Source of the DNA: Limnohabitans sp. Rim47 | GTDB lineage: Bacteria > Pseudomonadota > Gammaproteobacteria > Burkholderiales > Burkholderiaceae_C | Direction: 5' to 3' | Assembly: GCF_001517545.1 (NCBI RefSeq) | Contig: NZ_FBYA01000002.1 | Location: forward strand, 1-64,000 | DNA length: 64,000 nucleotides | Shown here: positions 25,692-35,353 of the stretch, in pieces | Layout of the letters: every line of letters starts with the position of its first letter | How positions within the stretch are numbered: the first letter of the stretch is position 1 | Translations under genes and position numbers: made by a program | The notes under the pieces: generated by a model | Database searches by the model: none | The model's input: only the letters and a program-made list of their open reading frames with translations | What the model was told of the DNA's origin: nothing

Positions 25692-27209
25692 ATGCAAATG
25701 GAAAATTTCGCACCGATCATGTTCGCAGGCCTCGTCGTGGTGATGCTGGTCGGCTTCCCCGTCGCTTTCTCGCTCGCTGCGCTGGGCCTGGCCAGCGGTT
25801 TTTATGCCATTGAAATGGGCTGGTTCCCCGTTGCCTTCATGAGCAACTTGCCCATCTCGATTTTCTCGATCTTGAGCAACGACCTGTTGCTGGCCATCCC
25901 CTTCTTCACCTTCATGGGGACCATTCTTGAAAAGTGTGGTCTGGCCGAAGACATGCTGGATTCCATGGGCCAATTGTTTGGCCCCGTGCGAGGAGGGCTG
26001 GGTTACTCGGTCATCATCGTGGGCTTCATTTTGGGGGCCATCACCGGCACCGTGGCCGGGCAAGTGATCGCCATGGCCTTGATTTCACTGCCTGTGATGA
26101 TCCGCTACGGCTACAACATGCGCTACGCCACGGGCGTTTTGGCGGCGTCAGGCACGATCACGCAGTTGGTTCCTCCATCACTGGTCTTGGTGGTGCTGGC
26201 TGACCAATTGGGCAAACCTGTGGGCGACATGTACAAAGGCGCTTGGGGCCCTTCGCTGATTCAGATAGCCATGTTCGCGCTTTACACCTATGGTTTGGGT
26301 TTGATCAAACCCGAATATGTGCCCGGCGTTCCAAAAGAAGAGCGCACCTTAAACGGTTGGGCGCTGTGGGCCAAGTGCCTGAAAGGCATCATCCCATCGG
26401 CTGTGCTGATTTTCACCGTGCTGGGCTCGATGGGCGGCTTGCCGTTTCAAGACTCCGCACTGGCAACTCCGACCGAGGCCGGTGCCATGGGTGTGGTGGG
26501 CGCATTGATTCTGGCCGCCATGCACAAACGCCTGAACTGGAGTCTGTTGTGGGAAGCCATGCACGGCACCATGCGCCTGACGGCCATGGTCGTGTTCATT
26601 TTGATCGGCTCACGCGTGTTCAGCCAGGTCTTCCAGGGCGTAGACGGGGCCAAATGGGTCGAACACTTGCTGACCGGCTTGCCGGGCGGCCAGGTGGGCT
26701 TCCTGATCGTGGTAAACCTGTTTGTGTTTTTCCTGGCCTTTTTCCTCGACTTCTTTGAAATTGCTTTCATCATCGTGCCGATGCTGGCGCCCGTGGCCGA
26801 CAAACTGGGCATTGACCTGATCTGGTTTGGTGTGCTGCTCTGCGTCAACCTGCAAACCAGTTTTATGCATCCGCCGTTTGGCTTTGCGCTCTTTTACTTG
26901 CGTGGCATTGCAGACACGTTGTTCAAGGACAAACGCATCCCTGTGGCCGTGAAATCAAGTGACATCTATTTGGGATCCATCCCTTGGGTGATCATGCAAA
27001 TCATGCTGGTGGTGATCGTGATCTTTGTACCGCAAACTGTGACCGCCTTCCTCGACAAGGAAGTCAAGGTGGACATCGACAAGGTGGTCATCGAGATGCC
27101 CCAAGACGGCCCTTCAGAACTGGAAACACCGACACCGGCAACAGGCGCTGAGCAAGAAAAATCCGCCAAGGATGCGCAGGACAAGATTGACGACTTGTTT
27201 AAGAAATAA
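25692..27209 (+). CDS. TRAP transporter large permease (DctM family)
   Basis: 505 residues, longer than the usual 430 because of a C-terminal extension of charged, Lys/Asp/Glu-rich sequence after about residue 450. A dozen membrane helices carry the DctM signatures FPVAFSLAALGL, GPVRGGLGYSVI and LGVSGTIT-like ASGTITQLVPPS. It uses a sodium gradient with its periplasmic binding protein. AAGGA precedes the start. The large size and the TakP-like binding protein nearby point to 2-oxo acids or similar organic acids. Confidence 0.9.
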   Translation: MQMENFAPIMFAGLVVVMLVGFPVAFSLAALGLASGFYAIEMGWFPVAFMSNLPISIFSILSNDLLLAIPFFTFMGTILEKCGLAEDMLDSMGQLFGPVRGGLGYSVIIVGFILGAITGTVAGQVIAMALISLPVMIRYGYNMRYATGVLAASGTITQLVPPSLVLVVLADQLGKPVGDMYKGAWGPSLIQIAMFALYTYGLGLIKPEYVPGVPKEERTLNGWALWAKCLKGIIPSAVLIFTVLGSMGGLPFQDSALATPTEAGAMGVVGALILAAMHKRLNWSLLWEAMHGTMRLTAMVVFILIGSRVFSQVFQGVDGAKWVEHLLTGLPGGQVGFLIVVNLFVFFLAFFLDFFEIAFIIVPMLAPVADKLGIDLIWFGVLLCVNLQTSFMHPPFGFALFYLRGIADTLFKDKRIPVAVKSSDIYLGSIPWVIMQIMLVVIVIFVPQTVTAFLDKEVKVDIDKVVIEMPQDGPSELETPTPATGAEQEKSAKDAQDKIDDLFKK

Positions 27210-27225
27210 AGCGCTAAGCCTCTTC

Positions 27226-27252
27226 AAACGCCTCGATTTCGAGGCGTTTTTT
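27226..27252 (+). terminator. Rho-independent terminator after the TRAP permeases
   Basis: Ten-bp stem AAACGCCTCG/CGAGGCGTTT with an ATTT loop, followed by T residues, 17 nt beyond the stop codon. Confidence 0.92.
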
Positions 27253-27266
27253 ATGCGTACACCTCA

Positions 27267-27761
27267 ATGACAACCTCACCCTTACCCGATTTGACCGAGC
27301 ACCTGGGCCCAGCCCCTTTTCGCTTCATCCCGAAACACGAAACCGTGGCATCACCCGCATTCAGCTTACCGTTCAAGGTCTTGGCCATCTTGCTTTTGCT
27401 GGGCTTGGCTTTCTGGGCGTACCAACTGCACGGTCCCCAAATGGCACAAACCGACCACCTCTGGCTGTGGGCGGCATGGGGCATCATGGCCTATACCGTC
27501 GGCCACCTGCTGCTGGGAAAAACACAGCTGACATCCCAGACCTTGGAGCAAACTTGGATCTGGCACAAAAAGGTCGAGCTTCGTGACCTGGCCTACGTCA
27601 AACTGATCCGAGTCCCCGGCCTGGACGCCGTGATTGCACCACGCCTTTATGCCCGGACCTTGATGGGAAAATTCACCGTGATTTACGCGTGCAGTCCGGA
27701 AATGATCGATGAGTTCAAACGGCTGGGGGCCGAACTCAAAGAGTTTCGATCCATGCACTGA
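27267..27761 (+). CDS. Two-helix membrane protein of unknown function
   Basis: 164 residues. I do not recognise the family. Two hydrophobic helices (about 36-52 and 65-83) are followed by a soluble beta-rich C-terminal part (LTSQTLEQTWIWHKKVELRD, FTVIYACSPEMIDEFKRLG) that resembles bacterial PH-like domains of other small membrane proteins. It starts 15 nt after a strong terminator, so its promoter would have to lie at the end of the TRAP permease gene, or it depends on read-through. It faces the TRAP binding protein gene tail to tail. Confidence 0.7.
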   Translation: MTTSPLPDLTEHLGPAPFRFIPKHETVASPAFSLPFKVLAILLLLGLAFWAYQLHGPQMAQTDHLWLWAAWGIMAYTVGHLLLGKTQLTSQTLEQTWIWHKKVELRDLAYVKLIRVPGLDAVIAPRLYARTLMGKFTVIYACSPEMIDEFKRLGAELKEFRSMH

Positions 27762-27800
27762 TCGTTCTTTTAAACTCTTAACTGGAGACATTCAAAAACA

Positions 27801-27827
27801 AAAAACCGGCCTAGGCCGGTTTTTTTG
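27801..27827. terminator. Bidirectional terminator between the membrane protein and the TRAP binding protein
   Basis: A perfect palindrome centred on CCGGCCTAGGCCGG, with A residues on its left and T residues on its right, lies between convergent stops at 27761 and 27841. It serves both strands. Confidence 0.9.
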
Positions 27828-27840
27828 TGACTGACTCAGA

Positions 27841-28920
27841 TCACAGCTTTTGAGCTTGCATGAACTTGTCAAAGGTGGCTTCGGTGAAGCGGAACCACAG
27901 GTTCTGGTCTGCCTGGAATTTGCGGTAATCACCGTAAATTTTCTTCCAGTCAGGGTTCTTCTCGTTCAACTCTTCGTAAACCGCCATGGACTGCTTGAAG
28001 GCTTCTTTCATCACAGCATCAGGGAAAGCACGCAACTTGGTGCCTTTGCCCACGAGCTCTTTCAAAGCTGCCGGATTCTTGGCATCGTACTTGGCCTGCA
28101 TGGTGGTATGAGCCACGGCTGCAGCGGCTGCAACGATCGCCTTGTTCTCTGGCGACAGTGCGTCGTAGGCTTTTTGATTGATAAAGAAGTCCAACTGTGG
28201 ACCGCCCTCCCACCAACCTGGGTAGTAATAAAACGGTGCGACCTTGTTGAAGCCTAGTTTCTGATCATCGTACGGGCCAATCCACTCGGCTGCGTCGATC
28301 GTGCCTTTTTCCAAAGACGTGTAGATCTCGCCACCAGGGATGTTTTGCGGCACGCCGCCCATGCGCTCGAGAACGCGACCAGCAAAGCCACCGATGCGCA
28401 TTTTCAGGCCCTTGATGTCGGCAACGCTCTTGATCTCTTTGCGGTACCAGCCGCCCATCTGGGCACCTGTGTTGCCACCTGGGAAGTTGATCATGTTGTA
28501 CTTGGCGTAAAACTCGCGCATCAGCTTCAAGCCATTGCCTTCGTACATCCAAGCTGTCATCTGGCGGCTGTTCAAGCCGAATGGGATAGCACAACCCAGA
28601 GCGAAGGCTTCGTTCTTGCCAAAAAAGTAATAAGGGGCGGTGTGGGCCATCTCAACCGAACCCTGCTGCACTGCGTCCACCACGCCAAAAGGCGGTGTGA
28701 TTTCGCCTGCGGCATGCACCGAAATTTCAAATTTCCCACCCGACATGGCTTTGACGTTCTGAGCAAAGACATCGGCGGCGCCGTGAATGGTGTCCAGCGC
28801 CTTCGGGAAGCTGGAGCTCAGGCGCCAACGAATGGCAGCTTGGGCATGAACAGCTGGGGCAACACCAGCGGCCAAGACGCCGGCCAAGCCAGCGTTTTTG
28901 ATGACGGAACGACGATCCAT
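27841..28920 (-). CDS. TRAP transporter substrate-binding protein (TakP-like)
   Basis: 359 residues from MDRRSVIKNAG (ATG 28920, AGGAG upstream). The signal has twin arginines followed by a hydrophobic stretch ending AVHAQA, suggesting Tat export. The body resembles 2-oxo-acid-binding TakP: WRLSSSFPKALDTIHGA, GGEIYTSLEKGTIDAAEWIGP and DQKLGFNKVAPFYYYPGWWEGG. Pyruvate or 2-oxobutyrate-type ligands are likely. It lies convergent to the dctQM-type permeases rather than in one operon with them, an unusual but not unknown arrangement. Confidence 0.88.
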   Translation of the reverse strand: MDRRSVIKNAGLAGVLAAGVAPAVHAQAAIRWRLSSSFPKALDTIHGAADVFAQNVKAMSGGKFEISVHAAGEITPPFGVVDAVQQGSVEMAHTAPYYFFGKNEAFALGCAIPFGLNSRQMTAWMYEGNGLKLMREFYAKYNMINFPGGNTGAQMGGWYRKEIKSVADIKGLKMRIGGFAGRVLERMGGVPQNIPGGEIYTSLEKGTIDAAEWIGPYDDQKLGFNKVAPFYYYPGWWEGGPQLDFFINQKAYDALSPENKAIVAAAAAVAHTTMQAKYDAKNPAALKELVGKGTKLRAFPDAVMKEAFKQSMAVYEELNEKNPDWKKIYGDYRKFQADQNLWFRFTEATFDKFMQAQKL

Positions 28921-29018
28921 GAATGGGCTCCTGTTGAAAATATAAGACACACCCAGAGAGCCGGGCATTGACTCTTGAGTCGGGCTTTATTGTAAGAAGT
29001 GAGGCATGGACAAGGGCT

Positions 29019-29095
29019 GCGGGTTTACCCTTTTTGTGCAATCTGAAATCGAAAATTTTTTGAAATTTAAATCGTTTAAAAAAAATTAAACCCGC
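29019..29095. other. AT-rich inverted-repeat segment between dxs and the TRAP binding protein
   Basis: GCGGGTTTA (29019-29027) and TAAACCCGC (29087-29095) flank about 59 bp that are strongly AT-rich. A further internal dyad GTTTAA/TTAAAC adjoins the right arm. It lies between two genes on the minus strand and could hold the dxs terminator and the promoter of the binding protein. It stands out from the GC-rich surroundings. Confidence 0.4.
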
Positions 29096-29109
29096 TACTT
29101 GATTGGACT

Positions 29110-30957
29110 TCAATCGGGCCAGCGCAGCCGAATGGCGCGCTCAATGCCCAGCGCATCCAACCCCTGCGAGGTCAGCAACTTGGCAGGGTCACCGTGCTCG
29201 ATGAATTCATCGGCAAAGCCCAACTGCAACAAAGGCCGAACCAGCTTGGCGGCTTGCAGCGCTTCTGACACCGCACTGCCTGCGCCGCCCATGATGCAAC
29301 CGTCTTCCAGGGTGGCCAGCCGCTCGTGACTTTGGGCCATCTGCGTCAGCAATTCGGTGTCCAGCGGCTTGACCCAGCGCATGTTGACCACCGTGGCATT
29401 GAGTTTCTCTGCCGCTTGCAGGGCCGGAGCCAGCAGGCTGCCAAAGACCAAAATGGCCAGCTGTTCGCCCTGGCGGCGCACTTCGCCTTTGCCGAAGGGC
29501 AAAACATCCAAGTCACAGCCGGGCACCGCGCCCACACCAGCCCCGCGTGGGTAACGCACGGCGACCGGGTGGTTTTGGGCGTATGCAGTGCTCAGCAATT
29601 GGCGGCACTCGCGCTCATCGGCCGGGCAAGCCAGGCTCATGTTCGGAATGCAACGGACAAATGCGATGTCATATGCCCCTGCGTGGGTCGCCCCATCGGC
29701 CCCCACCAGACCTGCACGGTCAATGGCAAATACCACCGGCAAGTTTTGCAGGGCCACGTCGTGGATCAACTGGTCGTAGGCACGTTGCAAAAACGTCGAA
29801 TAAATCGCCACCACGGGCTTGAGACCTTCGCAGGCCATGCCTGCGGCAAAGGTGACGGCATGCTGCTCAGCGATGCCCACGTCGTAATAACGGTCAGGAA
29901 AACGGCGGTGAAAGTCCAGCATCCCGGAGCCTTCGCGCATGGCGGGCGTGATGCCCACCAGACGCTTGTCTTGCTCGGCCATGTCACACAACCACTGGCC
30001 AAACACCTGGGTGAAGGTGGTTTTAGGCGGCGTAACGGGGGGCAGCAAGCCCACATTCGGATCAAATTTACCGGGGCCGTGATAGGCCACTGGATCGGCC
30101 TCGGCCAGTTTGTAGCCTTGCCCTTTTTTGGTGACCACATGCAAGAACTGCGGGCCAGCCAGGTGTTTGATGTTTTCCAGCGTCGGGATCAGCGATTCAA
30201 GGTCGTGTCCGTCGATCGGTCCGATGTAGTTGAAGCCAAATTTCTCGAACAACGTGGCGGGCACCACCATGCCTTTGGCGTGTTCTTCGAGGCGCTTGGC
30301 CAACTCAAACAGCGGCGGCGCGTTCTTGAGCACGTTTTTACCCACCGTTTTGGCTGCCGAATAAAAACGCCCACTCATCAGCTGGGCCAGATACCGGTTG
30401 AGTGCACCGACCGGCGGGCTGATCGACATGTCGTTGTCGTTCAAGATCACCAGCAGCTTGCAGTCCTCAACGCCCGCGTTGTTGAGGGCCTCAAAAGCCA
30501 TACCCGCGGTCATGGCCCCATCGCCAATCACCGCGATGCTGTGACGCGACTCGCCCTTTTGGCGGGCGGCCAAAGCCATGCCCAAAGCCGCTGAAATGCT
30601 GGTCGACGAATGCCCCACGCCGAAGGTGTCGTACTCACTTTCGTCGCGGCGCGGAAACCCCGACAAACCGCCCATTTGACGCAAGGACGGCATGCGATCG
30701 CGTCGCCCAGTAAGGATCTTGTGCGGGTACGTCTGATGCCCCACATCCCACACGATGCGGTCTTCTGGCGTGTTGAACACGTAGTGCAACGCCACCGTCA
30801 ACTCGACTGTGCCGAGATTGGAGCTGAGGTGACCACCCGTTTTGGACACGTTGTCCAAAACACAGCTTCTCAATTCATCGGACAGGCGCGGCAACTCGTG
30901 GCGCAGCAAGCGGCGCAGGTCTGCAGGCGAGGCGATGGTTTGGAGTAATGCGGTCAT
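29110..30957 (-). CDS. dxs: 1-deoxy-D-xylulose-5-phosphate synthase
   Basis: 615 residues, normal length. It condenses pyruvate and glyceraldehyde 3-phosphate in the first step of the MEP isoprenoid pathway. Thiamine-diphosphate motif GDGAMTAGMAFEALNNAG is intact. DVGHQTYPHKILTGRR, GHSSTSISAALGMA and DRAGLVGADGATHAG are diagnostic. It follows ispA with a 3-nt gap, giving an xseB-ispA-dxs operon that makes farnesyl diphosphate precursors. Confidence 0.97.
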   Translation of the reverse strand: MTALLQTIASPADLRRLLRHELPRLSDELRSCVLDNVSKTGGHLSSNLGTVELTVALHYVFNTPEDRIVWDVGHQTYPHKILTGRRDRMPSLRQMGGLSGFPRRDESEYDTFGVGHSSTSISAALGMALAARQKGESRHSIAVIGDGAMTAGMAFEALNNAGVEDCKLLVILNDNDMSISPPVGALNRYLAQLMSGRFYSAAKTVGKNVLKNAPPLFELAKRLEEHAKGMVVPATLFEKFGFNYIGPIDGHDLESLIPTLENIKHLAGPQFLHVVTKKGQGYKLAEADPVAYHGPGKFDPNVGLLPPVTPPKTTFTQVFGQWLCDMAEQDKRLVGITPAMREGSGMLDFHRRFPDRYYDVGIAEQHAVTFAAGMACEGLKPVVAIYSTFLQRAYDQLIHDVALQNLPVVFAIDRAGLVGADGATHAGAYDIAFVRCIPNMSLACPADERECRQLLSTAYAQNHPVAVRYPRGAGVGAVPGCDLDVLPFGKGEVRRQGEQLAILVFGSLLAPALQAAEKLNATVVNMRWVKPLDTELLTQMAQSHERLATLEDGCIMGGAGSAVSEALQAAKLVRPLLQLGFADEFIEHGDPAKLLTSQGLDALGIERAIRLRWPD

Positions 30958-30960
30958 AAA

Positions 30961-31904
<944 letters not shown>

Positions 31905-31908
<4 letters not shown>

Positions 31909-32159
31909 GCGCCACTCCAGGGTTTGAGTTGACCGCCGTCCAGTACCTGAATCTGGTCTTCAACTGCCTTGAGTTTGTCACGGCAAAAAGCCAGCAAAGC
32001 CGCGCCGCGCTGGTAGCCGCTGAGCAACTGGTCCAAGGGCATCTGACCCGACTCCAATTGCCCCACCAAAAGCTCCAACTCGGATAAAGCCGCCTCGTAA
32101 GTGGCGGGTAAAGCCGGCACAAGGGCGTCAGCGAGGTCGGATTTGGCAGCCTTGGGCAT
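31905..32159 (-). CDS. xseB: Exodeoxyribonuclease VII small subunit
   Basis: 84 residues. Regulatory subunit that coats XseA for single-strand DNA degradation. YEAALSELELLVGQLESGQMPLDQLLSGYQRG covers the family signature (ELLVGQLESG, LDQLLSGYQRG). It overlaps ispA by 4 nt (ATGA). xseA is not in this window, which is usual. Confidence 0.94.
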
Positions 32160-32325
32160 AAAAGTGTTCCGGCAAAAGCGTCAATTTTAGGCGTTAAGCA
32201 TCCGTCCAGCTGACAAAAGCCCCTTTAGTCCGCCTGCACAAAGCGTCATTGCGGCGCATTTTCAGGATGTGTGAACCAGCAGCCCGCTGCTCAGGGACCT
32301 GCGGGGTAGAATCAAGGCTCATCGG

Positions 32326-32339
32326 CAGGAAATTTCCTG
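32326..32339. promoter_or_regulatory. 14-bp perfect palindrome upstream of the Rieske oxygenase
   Basis: CAGGAAATTTCCTG lies 81 bp before the oxygenase start, in a 261-bp gap. A second small dyad (CCCCT/AGGGG, 32385-32398) is close to the start. It is a good operator candidate; the regulator is not identified. Confidence 0.4.
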
Positions 32340-32420
32340 TCATTTTTTTGCGCAGTTTTCATTGAATTCAGCGCTATGTCCCTGCCCCTTCATAGGGGGA
32401 GTCTCTAGGTCAGGTCACCC

Positions 32421-33548
32421 ATGTCTGATTTAAGTCTTCAACTGCAGCAGGCCGCAAGCCAACTACCAGTTTCCACTTATTTCGATGAGGCGCTGTTTCA
32501 GCGCGAATTGAACACGCTCTTCCGGCAAGGCCCACGCTATGTGGGCCACCAGCTGGCAGTGCCCAACCCGGGCGACTATTACGCCCTGCCCCACGAAGCC
32601 GAAGGCCGTGCCTTGGTGCGCAACGCACAAGGCGGGGTCGAACTCGTCTCCAACGTGTGCCGCCACCGCCAGGCGGTCATGCTGAATGGCCGAGGCAATC
32701 TGCAGACCCAGCAAAAAGGCAGTGCTGGCGGCAACATCGTTTGCCCCTTGCACCGCTGGACCTACGCGCCAGACGGACAACTCCTGGGTGCGCCGCATTT
32801 TTCGCACGACCCCTGCCTGAATCTGAACAATTACAAGCTGCAGACATGGAATGGCCTGTTGTTTGAAGACAATGGCCGCGACATCGCCGCCGATCTGGCC
32901 GACATGGGACCTCGCTCGCAGCTCGATTTTTCGGGCTATGCGCTTGACCGGGTCGAGTTGCACGAATGCAATTACAACTGGAAGACCTTCATCGAGGTCT
33001 ATCTGGAGGACTACCACGTGGGTCCTTTCCACCCGGGGCTGGGCCAGTTTGTGACCTGCGACGACCTGAACTGGGAGTTCAAGGAACACTATTCGGTGCA
33101 GACCGTGGGCGTGTCTGGTGGCTTTGGCAAACCCGGCTCGGACACCTACAAAAAATGGCACGAGGTGCTGCTGAAGTACCGCAACGGCCAGTTGCCCGAA
33201 CGCGGCGCCATTTGGCTGACGTATTACCCGCACATCATGGTCGAGTGGTACCCGCATGTGCTCACGGTGTCGACCCTGCACCCGATCAGCGCCCACAAGA
33301 CGCTGAACATGGTGGAGTTTTATTACCCCGAAGAAATCGTCGCCTTTGAGCGCGAATTCGTCGAGGCACAGCAGGCCGCTTACATGGAAACCTGCATCGA
33401 GGACGACGAGATCGCAGAGCGCATGGATGCGGGCCGCAAAGCCCTGCTGGCGCGTGGCGACAACGAGGTAGGCCCCTACCAAAGCCCCATGGAAGACGGC
33501 ATGCAGCACTTCCACGAGTGGTACCGCCGCCAGATGAAAAGCCTCTGA
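32421..33548 (+). CDS. Rieske-type ring-hydroxylating oxygenase alpha subunit
   Basis: 375 residues. The N-terminal Rieske domain binds a 2Fe-2S cluster through Cys80, His82, Cys108 and His111, but the span between His82 and Cys108 is 25 residues, longer than the usual 15-17. The catalytic domain has the mononuclear-iron motif EDYHVGPFHP (His199, His204). The acid ligand is probably in the ECIEDDE-like segment (CIEDDEIAERM). The substrate is unknown. No reductase or ferredoxin gene is nearby, so electrons must come from elsewhere. The next gene, a DMT permease, starts 13 nt downstream and is likely co-transcribed. Confidence 0.86.
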   Translation: MSDLSLQLQQAASQLPVSTYFDEALFQRELNTLFRQGPRYVGHQLAVPNPGDYYALPHEAEGRALVRNAQGGVELVSNVCRHRQAVMLNGRGNLQTQQKGSAGGNIVCPLHRWTYAPDGQLLGAPHFSHDPCLNLNNYKLQTWNGLLFEDNGRDIAADLADMGPRSQLDFSGYALDRVELHECNYNWKTFIEVYLEDYHVGPFHPGLGQFVTCDDLNWEFKEHYSVQTVGVSGGFGKPGSDTYKKWHEVLLKYRNGQLPERGAIWLTYYPHIMVEWYPHVLTVSTLHPISAHKTLNMVEFYYPEEIVAFEREFVEAQQAAYMETCIEDDEIAERMDAGRKALLARGDNEVGPYQSPMEDGMQHFHEWYRRQMKSL

Positions 33549-33561
33549 GCAGAAAGCACAG

Positions 33562-34449
33562 ATGCAAGCCTCCTGGATGATTCTGGCGTCGCTGTTTTTT
33601 GCGACGATGAGTGTCTGCATCAAATTCGCCGCACCGCATTTCGACACTTTTGAACTGGTCTTCTACCGGGGACTGATCGGCATGGCCTTCATGGCCACCC
33701 TGTGCAAGGTGCAAAAAGTGCCTTTGCGCACAACGATTCCCATGATGCATGTCTGGCGCTCCATCATCGGTGTGGCCTCGCTCTCGGCCTGGTTTTACGC
33801 TATAGCCCATCTGCCATTGGCCACGGCCATGACGCTCAACTACATGAGCGGGGTGTGGGTGGCGGCCTTTTTGATCAGCGGCACCTTGGTCATGGGCCGC
33901 TTGCAAGACGCGAGCAAACAAGGTCCGATGGTGCTCACGGTGATCGCTGGCTTCAGTGGCGTGATCATGATCTTGCGCCCCACCATTGAGCAAAACCAGC
34001 TGTTTGCAGGCGTCATCGGCCTGCTTTCGGGCTTGGGCGCTGCACTGGCCTACATGCAAGTAACCGCGCTGGGCCGAGTAGGCGAACCAGAATCCCGCAC
34101 GGTTTTTTACTTCTCCATCGGCACCACGGTCGTGGGTGGTGTGGTCATCTTGTTCTCGGGTGCCAGTGCCTGGACCTGGCCCGCCGCCTTGTGGCTGCTG
34201 CCGATTGGCGTGCTGGCTGCTTTGGGCCAACTGAGCATGACCAAAGCTTACAGCCGAGGTGCCACCTTGGTGGTGGCCAACTTGCAATATTCGGGCATCG
34301 TATTTGCTGCCCTGTATGGCCTTTTCTTGTTTGGCGACCAGATCCCCCTCATTGGCTGGGCGGGCATAGCGCTCATCATTGCCAGCGGCATAGCGGCAAC
34401 CGCCTTGCGCAGCCGCGCCCTGCCCCGCGCCCCTGCCGAAGAACACTGA
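33562..34449 (+). CDS. DMT-superfamily (EamA) transporter
   Basis: 295 residues with ten membrane helices in two EamA repeats (FYRGLIGMAFMATLC, YSGIVFAALYGLFLFGDQIPLIGWAG covers the second-repeat end). Such proteins export metabolites or amino acids; the substrate cannot be predicted. The sulfurtransferase gene follows after 15 nt, so the oxygenase, exporter and sulfurtransferase form a likely operon. Confidence 0.85.
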   Translation: MQASWMILASLFFATMSVCIKFAAPHFDTFELVFYRGLIGMAFMATLCKVQKVPLRTTIPMMHVWRSIIGVASLSAWFYAIAHLPLATAMTLNYMSGVWVAAFLISGTLVMGRLQDASKQGPMVLTVIAGFSGVIMILRPTIEQNQLFAGVIGLLSGLGAALAYMQVTALGRVGEPESRTVFYFSIGTTVVGGVVILFSGASAWTWPAALWLLPIGVLAALGQLSMTKAYSRGATLVVANLQYSGIVFAALYGLFLFGDQIPLIGWAGIALIIASGIAATALRSRALPRAPAEEH

Positions 34450-34464
34450 CCCCGGAGACACCGC

Positions 34465-35322
34465 ATGTACAGCTTGTTGATCACCGCCCGCGAATTGCAA
34501 CAACTGCAGCAACAAGGCACCCCCTGCGCTGTGCTGGATTGCAGTTTTGACTTGATGAAACCGGAACTGGCCGATGGTTTTTTTGAGGCGGTGCACATTT
34601 CGGGTGCCAAGCACGCCCATCTGGACAAGCACCTGAGCACACATCACCCGGACCAAGCGGTGAACGGTGGGCGTCACCCCTTGCCTCAGCGTGACGTGGT
34701 GGCGCAATGGCTGGGCAGCATGGGCATCCACAATGGCATGCAAATCGTGGTGTACGACCGCAACAAAGGCCATTACTGCGGCCGCTTGTGGTGGATGCTG
34801 AAATGGCTGGGGCACGACGCTGTCGCAGTACTCGATGGCGGGCTGCAAGCTTGGGAGGCTGCAGGCGGCACCTTGGCCTCGGGACCAGCCCCCGCGGCGA
34901 TGCCCGCGCAGTTTGAGCTGAAAGCGCCGCTGCGCCAATTGGTGCTGACCGAGACAGTCGCTACAGAATTGGGCAAACCCACGCAAACCATCATCGACGC
35001 CCGCGCCGGAGCGCGTTACCGAGGCGAGGTGGAGCCACTGGACCCAGTGGCGGGGCACATTCCGGGTGCAATCAACCGACACTTCACCGAGAACTTCACC
35101 GAAGACGGCTTCTTCAAATCACCCGCAGTGCTCAAAACCGAATGGGACAAAGTACTGGCTGGGCGCAACGTCAGCAGCGTGGTGCACCACTGCGGCAGCG
35201 GCGTGACCGCCGTACCCAACCTGATCGCGATGGAGTTGGCAGGCTATGGGCCTGCAGCGCTCTATGCGGGCAGCTGGAGCGAGTGGAGCCGCACCCCCGG
35301 CCTGGCCTGCGCTCAGGGCTGA
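34465..35322 (+). CDS. sseA: 3-mercaptopyruvate-type sulfurtransferase
   Basis: 285 residues in two rhodanese domains. The active Cys243 sits in CGSGVTA, a loop typical of 3-mercaptopyruvate rather than thiosulfate sulfurtransferases (which have CRKGVTA). DCSFDLMKP and GHIPGAINRHFTEN are conserved. It moves sulfur from mercaptopyruvate to acceptors such as cyanide. It is convergent with the ZIP transporter. Confidence 0.88.
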   Translation: MYSLLITARELQQLQQQGTPCAVLDCSFDLMKPELADGFFEAVHISGAKHAHLDKHLSTHHPDQAVNGGRHPLPQRDVVAQWLGSMGIHNGMQIVVYDRNKGHYCGRLWWMLKWLGHDAVAVLDGGLQAWEAAGGTLASGPAPAAMPAQFELKAPLRQLVLTETVATELGKPTQTIIDARAGARYRGEVEPLDPVAGHIPGAINRHFTENFTEDGFFKSPAVLKTEWDKVLAGRNVSSVVHHCGSGVTAVPNLIAMELAGYGPAALYAGSWSEWSRTPGLACAQG

Positions 35323-35353
35323 GGGCTGCCCGCAGCCAAACCACGGAGCAGAT

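Noticed and set aside
33286..35082. A 598-codon antisense frame over the oxygenase, exporter and sulfurtransferase genes
   Set aside because: It spans three well-supported genes on the other strand and shows no recognisable domain.
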